This document shows, piece by piece, positions 10,801 through 21,788 of a stretch of 64,000 nt of DNA. Numbering within the stretch: the first letter of the stretch is position 1; each line of letters begins with the position of its first letter. Under the pieces are notes generated by a model, which searched no databases, was not told the DNA's origin, and saw nothing but the letters and a program-made list of their open reading frames with translations. A program made the position numbers and the translations under genes. This stretch comes from Pyrenula massariospora (taxonomy: Eukaryota; Ascomycota; Eurotiomycetes; Pyrenulales; Pyrenulaceae), in the NCBI GenBank assembly GCA_021030905.1, contig JAGFMI010000020.1, positions 62,001-126,000 of the forward strand, given 5' to 3'.

Positions 10801-11334
10801 GAAATGCCAAGCCGCATCGGGTCAAGAGCGTCGAAGAAATCGGGCGGCGACGGTCTCCGTAGTCGACCACCGACGGTGCCGAGAAGAAGCTCGAAGCGTA
10901 ATTCTTCTCTGGGTAGTAGCGGAGACTTTCCTCCGTCCGCATTCCCAGTGGCACGTTTATCGACAGTAGCAGCGTCGCCACCACAGTCTCCCCAGAAGCC
11001 ACGCAAACCCTACTATCCAGATGACAACTCAGATCGACACCTTGGACCATCAACCGGCAGACTCCCATTTGAGACGAGCAAATCCACTGCAGCGTCTACG
11101 ACATCTAGCAACACTCAGGCTGAGAACGAAGAGAACCAGCCTCCACGGCCGTTTCAACACACACGGCAGTCTTCATCAGCCTTAGGACAACTTGCTCCTG
11201 ACATTCGAGGTGACCGGCCCTCAAGCTTTGGCTATGTTCCTCAACATCGTGCTAGCGAAAATATTCACGAGGCAAGCCCAGACTCGGCCGATATTGTCGA
11301 ATCGAGTGCCGAATTTGTTGGAAGAGGGCAATGA
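7879..11334 (+). CDS. TRP/Flc-like multi-pass membrane protein
   Basis: 1151-residue integral membrane protein with the layout of fungal TRP-like/Flc proteins: an N-terminal signal peptide (MPSLVLLMIFLGLLAGNTLA), a lumenal ML-like domain with N-glycosylation sites and paired cysteines (residues about 25-200), a block of about nine hydrophobic segments (about 205-590), and a long Ser/Arg-rich cytoplasmic tail (about 590-1151). In yeast and fission yeast this family works in FAD or calcium handling and cell-wall integrity at ER, Golgi or plasma membrane. I name the family from architecture, not from a search. Start 7879 was chosen because it gives the signal peptide. ATGs at 7705 and 7828 are in frame and would bury it. 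The tail is low-complexity and probably phosphorylated. No intron is needed. Confidence 0.82.
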   Translation: MPSLVLLMIFLGLLAGNTLAVFIPFDNCLSPSKINSEPRQLQFVPYLYWAHLDTKTSKHTLNATVYGNVTGLLTKEEYPPPDSPDWTNENKTLGKIVDVGSADKLTTLFAKLNLLSYTPWNDPGTRFCSAAINSECPLAPAFFVARNDTSKLPGFTVSHDLSSSYAFATLSETLRVENGDADKTVLACVSASITPDLGPKLKNLLTYIPVAILILAGLATLLAATYSPWGSTDIFRWSTNYGRDEDLLRLVTPGFADCLNYIQFIVLTGSLSLNYPGYYQPAVQNIAWSSLLFNESFVSGGNGTRPVQDGIYVTNGTYGLDRMSQFVGMTSVKDIWAGMAVWILVILAAVLILTQIGFGLRWLHHQIARIPEEDLRNKNVPFSVGQVIRVIFNYFLLPITSLSMFQFAIASRVPSWIVALAAILLVLLVMFAVWLMMLIARTRPRSCLFDDLPTVLVYGPLYNTYCDDAAVFALVPFFLNFLRGIAIGALQPSGIAQIVVLAICEVILALTLNAFRPFPAPTSMNIYHTFFALVRLVTILLSVAFVPSLGVTEPTRGWLGYAILLMHGATLVLGFLLNALVTLIEVAARLAGAGDKSGAVGGATRGGLAKVLGMRQLSRRTPRSRAATRSSYAASDAAMLGPENDQKSFRMEGGRSRSMSASSRQLLNSEGRNSTAFADNMSAGMGHSRASGSGGFHPSTPMSGSTFSKSARNSARNSTARNSSGAIIGLKTAEAADPYYRKPRERRNTLEATSPGVKSRESEGSRDFTKSKFTEMPSPDVAAGEGPSISGIATPTGGATGHSELDDIPTDYQGPRQDYSVREVDFYYGVRGPALKSTGGTRRLKTGPADPTGPVSSATGWFKGLFGGKTKEKGKGFEVVRSARAPPPGLIPEWDQEAGINRRPYRDAPDSASHAPQTLSSDGAGPSQGPFHSPEGETFEATSSDGESEFDENPISSVSPEPPSLPALDTGGGIEMPSRIGSRASKKSGGDGLRSRPPTVPRRSSKRNSSLGSSGDFPPSAFPVARLSTVAASPPQSPQKPRKPYYPDDNSDRHLGPSTGRLPFETSKSTAASTTSSNTQAENEENQPPRPFQHTRQSSSALGQLAPDIRGDRPSSFGYVPQHRASENIHEASPDSADIVESSAEFVGRGQ

Positions 11335-12163
11335 TTTCAGCTTGTTCCCTTTCATTTTCTCTAACATAAGAAACGCATTTACGAATTTCCTACTGGGTAC
11401 TACGAAAAAGCAATGGGCGTTCACACGCATTAGGCCGGGATTGGAGGGCGGACGGCACAGTACACAGGCATCAGCGTGGAGACTGGGTGTGCGAATGCCG
11501 ACATTTCTAGAGCTCTGGGTCTGCATTTGAACATACTACAATCCTTTTAATTTGATCGACGTGCTTCATTGGCATAATCAGCGGTTTGACACAGCGATCC
11601 GGATACGATGGTGTTACAAGAATGACAGTACGAGGTGGTGGCACGCTGTTTGATGTAACGGCCGCTCATTGTTGGGGTCAGTGTTCTTGTACACTATCTT
11701 TGCTTGGGAGATGGGCTCAGAATTAAGGAACAACATCGTGCAAAGAATGTAGTAGCATTTAATGGTAAATAATACAACTATTTCCCAAACCTTTTCCTTC
11801 TAGCGTTGCTACCCACATTGGCGAGTTCTTTTTTCCGCCTCGTCTGCGCTGCCACAGCATGCTCAAATACATCTGGAGCAGTCTCTTTAGTTACCTGGGT
11901 ACCCGTGTACGTTTGATCCTTCCTATTATCGTGTTTACTCCCTAAACGGATGGTCTTGTCGTGTGCTGACTGCTTTTTATTTCTTTTCACCGCGCACTCA
12001 CCAAAGCGGCTTTGAGCGCGGGTGGCCGCATCACCACGTGCGCTCGGCCTAACTTGGTTGCTCGTCTCTTCCTGCCAACTTCTCCAATTGTTGACTTGAC
12101 TACTACATCATCACATCTAACACAGACAATTGACCACCATCAGCCCAGCAACAATCAGCCGCC
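11335..12163. other. Intergenic with an unexplained minus-strand open frame
   Basis: Contains a minus-strand frame open from about 12113 to a stop at 11778 that reads as a basic, protein-like sequence ending NARRKRFGK but has no ATG. A CACGTG lies at 12035-12040. The right end is the promoter of member B. Confidence 0.35.
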
Positions 12164-12959
12164 ATGGAACCGGAGAAATTCGCTCTAGCTGCATATACAA
12201 CGCCTAGTGTGCCTGTCCCTAAGGCTGTGATTTTCGTTCCACAAGTCTGTATCCCTTTTCGTTGGTGGTCCCGTTGACGCTAATGTGGTGAAGAGTATCG
12301 ACCTCACAATTCGAAAAGACACTCAAATTGGGCTGGCCAGATTGCCAATTGATATTCTGCGAATGATCTTCGAGTCATTAGAGAGTTCTCACACAATCGC
12401 AACTGCTCTTCTCACGCAGACGTCACGACGATTTGAACTTGAAAATGAGGTTACACAAAGCTTCTTCGACCGCATGAATTTTGCTTTAGCGTGGCGGTTC
12501 ACTCTAAGTGTCGCAACCAGCTTCGCCGTGCAAGAAACCGTCCTCGGGATGGAGTCGACAATGAGATCTGAAATCTCTCCTCCGGGTGATCCATTCTATC
12601 CTAATCTCAAGCCGAGGCTTTCGAAGAAATGTAATCTGTGCTGGCGGTACTGGTTGGTTGGAGGATGTCACTCCATCGCAAAGCACTGGCTTGTCTGTTC
12701 AGATGGGATTAACAAACCCACCGAGATCTTCTGTCCATACTCTGCAGCTTGGCAGGACAAGAATGATTCGCTGTATCCACAAAAGCACAGATATGACGCC
12801 TACAAGGACGAGCGTAACTGTAAGGACGTGCGTGCACACGGACATGATATTGCCATCGACTGGCTTGGCTTTTCAGCTAAAGCGGCACTTGGAAGTGGGC
12901 CAAGGGAGTACCATGAAGTGTATCGACCAGTCAATCCTTATGAACAGAGGCAGAGTTAG
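12164..12959 (+). CDS. FALAAY/GGCHS family protein, member B
   Basis: Exons 12164-12244 and 12294-12959 around a 49-base phase-0 intron give 248 residues. Residues 1-27 are the family block (MEPEKFALAAY ... KAVIFVPQ). Exon 2 begins SIDLTIRKD and an F-box-like segment (LARLPIDILRMIFESLE, about 42-58). Next comes the conserved RMNFALAWRFTLSVATSF, then the cysteine motif CNLCWRYWLVGGCHS near residues 141-155, a later CP, and the terminal block AIDWLG. The spacing CxxC-x6-GGCHS with a downstream Cys suggests a small zinc site, but this is inference. No domain name comes to mind. It lies 0.8 kb from member C in the same orientation, so these two may be a tandem duplication. Confidence 0.82.
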
Positions 12960-13788
12960 CAGGAAGGCGGGAAGGCAAATCTCACCTATGGCATGACGAA
13001 CATGTCAGTAGCATCAACAAAGCGAATTCCTTGAGCAGTATGCTCACGTGCGAAGGTATTGAACAAGCCGCCAGGGTCTCTCCAATGCATGTACCATACT
13101 TATATATCATACCTATAGATTAAATTAGAACAATGTGCAATGAATGCAACAGTCATCGTCTAATGCAAAAGGACAATCGATTTGCAAGGCATGCCGTAGC
13201 ACAGGTCATAAAGCAGAGCCTTTCCAAGCTTCTTGTTGTAGAATGGGGACGGCTTGCAGGGATCACAACCCGCTCGACAAGCTTCTTCGGGAGGCTGTAG
13301 GCGCCAAGCCGGGAGCCCACAGGGTGAGCGACCTCAGAAAGCTTCCCAGGATCACAATCCTCCCCAACCCCCACGGCCCTCTTTCGTGCTGCTACACGTG
13401 GAGCTCCAGCTGCGGCGCCCCTTCACTGTCGTGAAAGTTGGTTATCGGAGCAGGATTGATGTAGACTCACCATCCGCTATTGGTTTCGATAGAGGGCCTC
13501 TCCTTCGTTGCCAAACATTGACGGCACGTGCTTGATAACTTCAACAGATCCTTAATGTCTGTCCAGGTCTCTGGGAGCAACTGTGTGCAAAATCTCTTAG
13601 TGGCGCACCTTTCTATTTGCCTTGACTCTCTACCTTTTTTTGTTCAATACCTTCAGCATAAATAAAGTACTCAGTGCTCCCGTGGCTCACCTTGAAAAGT
13701 GTCAACTTCCACGGTCATTGTACAAACCAGGGAACGAAGTGCTCGATACGACCCCGCCTATCTATCTAGTTGATGCTACCTCGCTCTC
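12960..13788. other. Spacer between members B and C
   Basis: Short frames only. The stretch 13132-13310 reads partly like protein in one frame but is soon closed. No motif was recognised. Confidence 0.35.
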
Positions 13789-14450
13789 ATGGATCTGCAA
13801 CTATTCTCGCTGGCTGCGTATAGAGTACCGGGTCATTCCCTTCCAAAAGCGTTGATTTTCATTCCCCAGGTGCGCATAAAGTTGTAATAGCTCACATTCT
13901 CACGGCTAATGCCGAAATAACTTAGACGATTGACCTCACGCCTCGAAACCAGTCTTTAGACGGACTCAGAAAACTGCCAATTGATGTTTTGCTGATAATC
14001 CTGACATTGCTTGAGGATGGAAGTCAACTTGCTCCCTTTACAGCCTTTCACCGCATGACCTTTGCGCTCTCAAGTAAAAGCACGTTGAGAGCCGCCATGT
14101 CTTTCCAAGTGCGTGAGTTCCGCACTCAAACGTGCTATTTGCGGTCAGCATTCCGAACCCCCTCGTTACGATTCATGACTCCCAAGGTTCTGAAGTGGTG
14201 CTTCGGCTGCAAGAATTTCTGGCCCGTTGGTGGCTGTCACTCAGATCGGAAGCAGTGGCATCTCTACTACAACCATCACAATGGCTACGCGGGAATCGCG
14301 TGTCCCTGCGGTGTTGATTGCGGGGGAACTTCGGGTTCGAAAGACTTGCTTATGATTACGTATGGTTCGAGCAAGGAGGCGACGATGTTGAGGAAGCGCA
14401 TTCCTCCATTTCACTTCGACATGGCGGCCGACTGGCTGGGTCGTGAATGA
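13789..14450 (+). CDS. FALAAY/GGCHS family protein, member C
   Basis: Exons 13789-13869 and 13926-14450 around a 56-base phase-0 intron give 201 residues. It shares the N-terminal block (FSLAAY ... KALIFIPQ), then TIDLTPRN, the F-box-like LRKLPIDVLLIILTLLE (about 39-55), and RMTFALSSKSTLRAAMSF. The cysteine motif is CFGCKNFWPVGGCHS, followed by a cysteine pair in CPCGVDCGG and the terminal AADWLGRE. It is the shortest member because the linker after the F-box-like part is reduced. It sits just downstream of member B in the same orientation. A role as a substrate adaptor is suggested only by the F-box-like segment. Confidence 0.83.
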
Positions 14451-15079
14451 AGTGCAGATGGGCTGCCGGAAGCTTGTTAGATCCTGCTAACCTTAAGACA
14501 CTATGCACACCCCTTAGAGAGATTGCTCCAAGGCGATGACTTCTCCTCGGCAAGCTGCAATGAAGCCTACCATGGGTCAATTTTTTTCAGGCTTGGGTTT
14601 GGCGACTAGCTTACTACCCGCTCAAGCGGTGAACTTTGGAACACATCCTTCTATCAGTGACATTACTACCAACGAACTTGCTCGCGTCCAACTACTCGAC
14701 TGTCTAATTCTTGCCCACACTAACCTCTGACACTGTTTCAAGTCATTTTTCAATATCCAAATATCACCTTAAAACCTTATTTTTGGCTTTCGTTACTACC
14801 TGACTTTTCCCCTCCTTTCCTGCTCACCCTCATCTCTACCGAGTTGGCCTAACCGACACTGAGTCATCCCCAATCCGCAATGTCCGCTCTTCGTCTTCGT
14901 CCCCAGGGCTTCACACACTCCAGCGTGTTCCTCACAGTCACTCCACGTCTCGAGCGGCGCGGCCCCCACAGCGATCACCCGCGTCCACCAAAGCCTCGAC
15001 CGAGAGCAATCCACCGATAACCATAAACCGACAGACCCATTCCACCTCGCTATCTTCGCTGAGCTCAATAAAGGGCTCA

Positions 15080-15102
15080 GACGACGACGTCGTCGTCGTC
15101 GT
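15080..15102. repeat. Palindromic ACG/CGT trinucleotide repeat
   Basis: ACG repeats run straight into TCG repeats, forming a self-complementary stretch that could fold into a hairpin. Confidence 0.6.
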
Positions 15103-15703
15103 GACATCATTTCTAAGGCGAGCCAGAAAGGTGGTGTGGTGGTGGTGATGGTGGCGCATAGCCGTGAGGCAGAGCATCCCGCGGTCTTCGCGTCACGGTC
15201 GTCAGGAATCGGGAATATGGTCGATGGTCGAGGAGGAGGCTATCACTAGCGTTTAAGATGGCGTGGAATGGTAGGAGTGGGGTGGGCGTGAGGGATGCTG
15301 AAGGCTTAGGCGCTAGTGGTTTTCCTGACGGTGTGAAAGGATGTGTAGCAGCTGCGTTATCTGGTCCTGTGGAGAGGGAGGGAGGGTTGATCTGATATGT
15401 AGGCTTTACGGGATTAGCTGGAGGGCGTGTATCTATCGCCGCCGGTTTGCACAAACAATAAATAAATACTGCCGATGCACCGTAAACACTCACCCGCTCG
15501 AGACCGCTACGTCTGCGGCTCTGATCTGAGCCTTTTCCCTGTTTAAGATATTGGGGATGCTAGCAACAGAACGAAGCCGCGCCAAAGGTTGACGAGGGGA
15601 CATGCATGTATGTTTTACGTTGGCAGGAACGGGGGTAAGACACGGTCGTCGCTGGGTGTGCCGGGGGAAGAAGGGTGGGAGGGGGAAGGGGGGGTGTATT
15701 TTG

Positions 15704-15732
15704 GTATTGGTTATTGGTTATTGGTTATTGGT
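15704..15732. repeat. Tandem 7-base repeat (TTATTGG)
   Basis: About four copies of TTATTGG in a row within the G-rich stretch. Confidence 0.7.
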
Positions 15733-16009
15733 AGTTTGTATATAGGCCGTGGGGGGTGGTTTGTGGTTAGGATATGGGGTGTGGAGGCAGGTTTCACGGG
15801 GCAGGCGGGCGGGCGGAGTAGAGGAGGGAAAGGTGGAAGGGTAGCGGGACAGGGTGAGAATAGTTGGGGTGTCGGGGTGTGGGCTTGCGGGGGTGGAGAG
15901 GGATGCGATTTGGATCAATGTTATCGAGGGGATGGGGAAGGGGAAGGGGGCTACGTTTGATGCACTGCAGGGATGCGGGCGAGGGGTGGGGTGAGTATAG
16001 ATAGGGTCT

Positions 16010-16029
16010 TGTGGTGGTGGTGGTGGTGG
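16010..16029. repeat. GGT trinucleotide repeat
   Basis: Uninterrupted run of TGG/GGT triplets. Confidence 0.7.
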
Positions 16030-16571
16030 CAGCGGGAAGGCTCTAGGTGGTGTCTGTCGGGAGTGGTGTAGGGTTTTAGGGATTCGACGCTGCAGGCAAA
16101 ATCGCTGGAGTGCGTAGATGGCGATGTTAGATGGGTAGGTGTAGGTGCAGAAGATGTTAGGAAGGGGGTGGGAGATGGACGGGTGAAGAAGGGCTGGGTG
16201 ACTGGTTATTAGGTGGATTATTAGAATGGGTCTTGAAAGTAGAATGGATTATTCGCATTGCTGGGAGGTTATGTGAAGATGGGATTGGATGGGACTACTG
16301 GTTCGCGATGGACAGGAGACATGTTGCATTCTTCGATCTCGAAGAGTGTTGAGAATGAGAGGATGATTTGAATTATGGGGGGATATCTGAGATAGTGGTA
16401 ATGACTGTTAAGGGGGAGTAAAGTATGAACTCGTTAGAATGAAAACGTCGTGAATTCCCATTGGCTAGTCCTCTAAGCCGAGAGAGACGCCCTTCCTACG
16501 TTTGATCAGTGAGGTGGCCCAGATTCACGAGCTGGATCGAATGTATTCATTCTTCCGCAGAGCATCTTGCT

Positions 16572-19046
16572 TCAGTGGAGTTTCTTAGCTGCCTCTCCAT
16601 CGGATGAAGGCGTAGGAAGCACTTCACTCTTGCCTGTTGATCGGGAAGGTACGGGAGCGATGTCTATCTCTTGGCCAGCGGATTTCGTGTGAGATACTAT
16701 GGTTCCTTGCCAGTGTCGGTCGCTTTCCGAGTAACTATCTTTTTGCTTGTGGCCGTTGGTGTCCAAGTCTCTTGGGCGTACCATAATTGGGTGAGTCTCA
16801 TTTGACACGTCGAGCATGCCTAATTTCTCATCCATCGCGGTGACGGGGACACTTCCCGCCGTTCCGGTCCAGGTACCCAGTCCAAGCTCTTCGTGTATCA
16901 TACGTTGGAGCTGGAGGACGTCGTTTGTGACCCATTCCAGTTGCTGGTATCTGTATTTTGTGTGGCGTTTTTTCATGAATTCGAAGAGAGGCTCGACGAT
17001 GTTGGCTAAGATGATAATGATTCCACCGACTGTTAGCGTGATAGCTAGACCGAGGACGCTGAAAGAGGTATACGCTGTGCTCCGCACTTTTATTGGCAGG
17101 CAGGACTGGTCACCGCTGACATCGGGGAGAGTATTGTTGACGTATTGGTTTAGGGATGGATCTGAGGGGCCGGTGGCAATTTCGACTGCGATTCTTTGAA
17201 GCATTGCCATGTAGGTCGACACCCAGTAAAAGACTTCCAGCTGCCATTGATTCGGCGGTATGGGATGTTGTCGTCCCTGGATTAAAGTGCTTCGCGCCTT
17301 CAGAGCAGCCACCCCTAAGACGCCGACAATGTCCCCAAAACCATAAGTTTGTGCATAGACAGCTCCCCAAAAGTACCGAAAGATGTCTCCTTGGTGCTTG
17401 GTACTCCATGGGAAATCATCAGGGTGTGAGGCCGAAAGTGGAGAACAGTGATTGGTATTGGGGTCGCATACCTGAACTCTCGAAGCACAACCGAGTACAT
17501 TGGCGGGACGGTCAGTATGGTAGAACGGAACTTTAGTGTAGGAAGCAACTCCATAGTTCACGTCGCCTGCGTATTGATGGGCTGAATACCACTCGTCATC
17601 CACTTGATCGAGAAACTGGACTCCTGTGGCTGACAAGAAGAAGAGATCTTCTTTCGCGTCAGTCAGGTTTAACTCCGGAATAGGGTCAAAAGACGAGGCA
17701 TCAACGGCTCCGGGCCAGTGGTTCTGCGAACTGCGAAAGTTAGGTAAAATTAATATACTGAGAGAGGCGCGTACAAAATTTTGTAATCTGGGGGTTGATC
17801 GATAGCGTTATCAAATGGGTCAGGATGTACATAGATCCTGTATACAGACTGATATGGATCGTTTCCTGTTGAGTCACTCGTCCTGCCATACAAATACTGT
17901 ACTGGGGTATTTCCTGGCATCGAGCTATTCGTTTGGGTGTATTTGTCGACGACGAGGGGAGCACATTCTTCTACAAAACGATATTGGAATCGGTTCTCTG
18001 GTGGTGTATTAATACCTAAATGATCCTGCGAGTCCAGCAGCCCGGAATCCAAACGTATGTTTGTCGAGTTTCGTAGACAGATGCTATCTTTTCCCGGAAA
18101 AGGACAGTCTATGGTTTTCTCTGTAAAAATCGGAAGTTCTTTCTGGACATAAAGCGCGCATATCTCTGGCGTCGAAGATGTGTTGTAGCATTGTTGCGCG
18201 TACGTAGAAGCGGTGTTGAACAAACCATTTACATATGATCCATACTCGGGATGTAAATCGACCGGCATCGGAGGATTGACTAGTGCTCCACAGTTTGTGC
18301 TGGCGACTAGGACTTCATTTCCAGTTGATGTAGTGATCTAGAATAGAGAACGGCATCTCAAATCAGCTTTGTTAACGACATACTGGGAGTGCGTGCGGTT
18401 AGAGTCTTATTGGATCCCAAAGTGGACCATTTCAAAATGTTCTTGAAGGCGGTACTGTAGAAGCATCACAATGTTCGCAAGCGGAGGCTTTACTTGCAAT
18501 TATGACATAGACATACCTGGGACGACAAAATTGTAGCAGCATAAAATGCGGATATTATTAGCACCGTAGCACCTGTTATTGGTAGCGTTCGCACCCAAAG
18601 TCCTCGAGCCTTATTACGCCACATCCACCCCATTTGAAGAAAGTAGCGCAGTCCAACAGTCCCCGTGGCCGAATTACGCAAGATAGCTTGGCTACGAAAG
18701 GACGAGGTATCCATTAATATTGAGATCCATGATGCACGCGTCTGCGCTGTCCACTAGCCCTTTGCGATGAAAGAGCCAATGAGAAGGGGGAGACGCACCG
18801 TTGATGATGGAGCCCGTCTTGCGGAGTCCTTGATGTCGAAAAACGCATGTGCATCGCAAAGCAAAATAGTCGCCAGAAGCTCCGGCCAACCATGGTCACA
18901 AAAAGGGCGAGAAATGCCGTGAGAAGGCCACCATTACGGTGCGTGAGAGTGAGAGTGGCACCGCGGACTTGGCCGTAGGACCAGTTGATCCATGCTCCCG
19001 TATAAATGGCACCTTCGGATATTGAGTTTGTAACATCACTACTCAT
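16572..19046 (-). CDS. Fungal multi-pass membrane protein of unknown function
   Basis: Four exons on the minus strand (18799-19046, 18517-18691, 17775-18337, 16572-17730) join in frame to 714 residues. The N-terminal part has GAWINWSYG and two hydrophobic segments (about 36-60 and 115-138). A large extracellular loop follows, with many cysteines and N-glycosylation sites. One more hydrophobic segment lies near residues 545-575 (LGLAITLTVGGIIIILANIV), and a hydrophilic Ser-rich tail ends the protein. I recognise this layout from a family that is common and expanded in ascomycetes and has no assigned function. In-frame Met codons at 19082 and 19046 are both possible. I took the second. Intron phases 2, 0 and 2 all balance, which supports the model. 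Confidence 0.85.
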
Positions 19047-19362
19047 AGTCAAATAAGGATGATCGACGTATTTGTGGTGCAATTGAAAGGTGAGCTCGTG
19101 AGGCGATAAATCGGTTCAACGAGGAGTCGCAAAGTGCAGTGGAAAGCTTTCGGGATAACTGGTGTATAAGGTCGACAGTATATTGGCACCGTGTTCTTCT
19201 TGACTGGGCTTCTTCAACCTCGTCTAGGTTTTTGGCGACAACAGTCACACTTCAGCAAAGTTGTAGCCGTCGTTGGGCTTCGAGAACACTTGCTGCTTAT
19301 TTAACAACTGTAGTAGCTCTCTCTCGCGCCCACCAGGTGCGGCTCCCTATCTTCATAGTTGC
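19047..19362. other. Intergenic, promoter of the membrane protein
   Basis: Upstream region of the membrane protein gene, ending at the decayed gene on the same strand. No other feature seen. Confidence 0.4.
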
Positions 19363-19833
19363 TCAGACGCGTAATCGGCCATCCAGCACAGTCCTTGCCA
19401 CCTTTCGCCAATCATTAGCAGGATATGAAGGGTACCTGGTAAATCGGATGCTCTCAACGCGCTAGAGAATAGTAGCAAAAGCGTCATCACTTCCATTCGC
19501 CAGCAATAATTCAATAATGGCCTCAATTTCTAAGCCATGGGGACGTTCAGAAACCTTAACGATCAACTGGCCTTGCATTTCGTGCAGAAATCGCCCCAGG
19601 GTAGAACCGACCTGCAAGCTAATGTCGTTTAGATGTGACGCGCTCGCCGACTGCTCGGAAGAATCCCGAGAGCTTTTGGGACGATGGCAAGGGACCTCTC
19701 AAGCTCTTTCCTTCTCATTGCAGAGATGGCGGCGGAAAGAAGTGATCAGGCCGGGTGCCTTACAGTTCGAACACACGATAGCAACATTGCGCAATTTAGA
19801 GTTAAGAGTATGATCTGCGGCTGACATATGCAT
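19363..19833 (-). pseudogene. Decayed protein gene, family not recognised
   Basis: One minus-strand frame of 157 codons reads as a single protein from a Met at 19833 (HTLNSKLRNVAIVCSNCK, later HLNDISLQVGSTLGRFLHEM, EIEAIIELLLANGSDDAF and YPANDWRKVARTVLDGRLRV). It is interrupted by two internal stops before a third ends it. The reading never changes frame, so point changes rather than deletions closed it, as expected from RIP or slow decay. The mix of Cys pairs and helical segments gives me no family name. A related open stretch lies upstream at 19.9-20.5 kb and may belong to the same former gene. Confidence 0.5.
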
Positions 19834-20460
19834 AGTTAGCCTGCAAAGCACATGCGAGATTTTGTGACACATTGTTGGGCTAGTGCTTGATTCACAACGA
19901 GTGGGGGCTATATGGGCAGATAGCGATTGGGGGCCGAAGGATAGTTTGTTCTACCATTGGACTGCATGCCTTGACCATGACGATTAATTGGATATAGCAA
20001 GGGTCGCAATGCTCCAGTAACGAAAATGAGAGCTGAGAAGACCTGAAACAGTCGTAAGCGAGCTGCGTGTTTAGAAGGAAGCTTCTCGGGCCGCGGGCGA
20101 AAGAGGCTATTGTCAATAGGGAGGGCTGTAAGGTCCCCAGCTTCGTCATGAGAACTAATTGAAATGGAAGACCTAGAAGCTGTGCAATCGGCGAAGTGCA
20201 TTCCTTAACCGGTTGCAAACGCCCCCATAATTCTACCTGGTTGGTGGCGTTTTTGTCCGTGCCATCCCAGGTCTGAGATGGTGCAGAAAAAAGCTTGGTG
20301 ATCTGACAGAACGATTGGCTCTTGTTGATAAGGGTATTCGCAGTCCGATGAGCAATTATGGGAAAAGTGAAGATGATCCAGTTGTTGACAAGGAAAGTGC
20401 TAGGATCGAGAAAGGGTGTAGTGGATTTTTGGGTTAGTAGGGTAGATATTGTCTACGTCG
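19834..20460 (-). other. Long protein-like open stretch, possibly part of the decayed gene
   Basis: On the minus strand a frame runs open from about 20400 down to 19892. It has hydrophobic and Trp-rich segments (VNNWIIFTFPIIAHRTANTL, then TWDGTDKNATNQVELWGRLQ) that read like real protein. A second frame upstream (AAILLIDVDNIYPTNPKIHY) could be another exon. No start, splice set or family could be fixed, so it is not called as a gene. Confidence 0.3.
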
Positions 20461-21788
20461 ATGAGGAGAATAGCAGCTCCTGGGAAAGGATTATGATATC
20501 AAGCTGCTGTTTAATCAAAGGTCCTCTTCGAAAGCGCCGTGCCCTCTCAACACCAGGTCTGCCCCGGCCATGAGCCCCGCGTTCAATGCTACGCTAGCTT
20601 CATCATTGAAGTCGATGCTGCTGAACGAGCCTTTAAGTCTTGACCTAGAACTTGCAGCCCTTTCGTCAGTAGAATGGCACATCTTCCCTATCGATAATTA
20701 ATCTAGGCTAGCTTTCCTGCATTCCTATTCATGTGTTCAAAAACTGTATTGCGCAGCCCACGCAGCGTCTGTCTTGTTTCGAGTAACTCGAACGCGTCGA
20801 TTGCAGGTTCGCTAATGCTGTGCTAATAGAGCAAGTGCGAGACAATTTAACAGTCTTCTCTAGCATCTACAGGTATGGAGAATAGCAAGGTGGCATTGTG
20901 AGCAGAAATCGGAGCATGGGCAGGTACAGGAGTTGGTGTCTGCGCAAGAGAAAAGAAAGTCTAGTGGAGTAGGTAGGTGCGGTGTGCATGTACGCTCACC
21001 TTTGAAGCAGCCAGGCCCAGTGCTACCGCGAGAAGGCTCACTTATTACACCAGACGGGAATTTGAAGGAAATCAGGCTTTGCTAGCGAGTAAACGAGGTG
21101 GTTCACGACAGGCGATGGATAGGGACAGTGGCTGCCGGCGCTAGAACGACGGATTGTGTTTTGGTAACCTACACCCTATCTTCCCAACTAAATCACCGCA
21201 ACGACTCTTAGATGCCTACATCGAACTTGATTGAAAATGACTACCTATTCATGAATTAACATTGACTAAAACTGATCGAATGATTGTCTGACGCGTTTGT
21301 GCGGCGTAGTTTCCCCGCGCAGGCAGAAGTTCTCTCCTTCGGCTTCGCTCTTTCCCAAATCTCTTCTCTCTATGGCCCACATTGCCCACGTTCTTTAAAG
21401 AGCGACCGACGAGAAATTTTTCAAGAGGTCTCGGCGTTGAAAGTACTGGTAGATGTTTCTAAGCGAAGTCGTGCTCCTGCGATTGCCCATCCGCTTTGAC
21501 TCTGCTGGAGCAAGCATAAAAACAAACATTTAAAGATTTTAGCTTCCTCACATGGTATTGTTTATTCGCAAATTTTGATAAATGGAACCTCCGACTACGA
21601 GCTTCTCTTTGTGTGTATCTTAGCAAGCCCGCTGCGCTCCATACTATCCTCCTTGGTTCGAGACATTTCCACCTGAGGCAACACAGTTTTCCAAATTCCT
21701 CGATGCGCAACGGAGTTTTCACTGTCTAGGTACACTCGGACACCCGGATACATGATATTAGGCCCAACATTACCTATGCTCGAGCTCT
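20461..21788. other. No gene recognised
   Basis: Only short frames on both strands. The right-hand 100 bases are the promoter of member D. Confidence 0.4.

Larger units (their letters stand above)
14451..16571. other. Long low-complexity intergenic region
   Basis: No confident gene. A plus-strand frame from about 14858 to 15247 and a minus-strand frame at 15113-15493 are open and partly protein-like but have no convincing start or conserved motif. From 15590 to 16100 the plus strand is strongly G-rich. Simple repeats are listed separately. Confidence 0.4.

Noticed and set aside
14858-15247. Plus-strand open frame with an Arg run and the segment FHLAIFAELNKGL
   Set aside because: No ATG and no splice partner. 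The Arg run is only the trinucleotide repeat read in that frame.
15113-15493. Minus-strand 126-codon frame
   Set aside because: Pro/Ser-rich composition, no conserved block, and it overlaps another open frame equally well.
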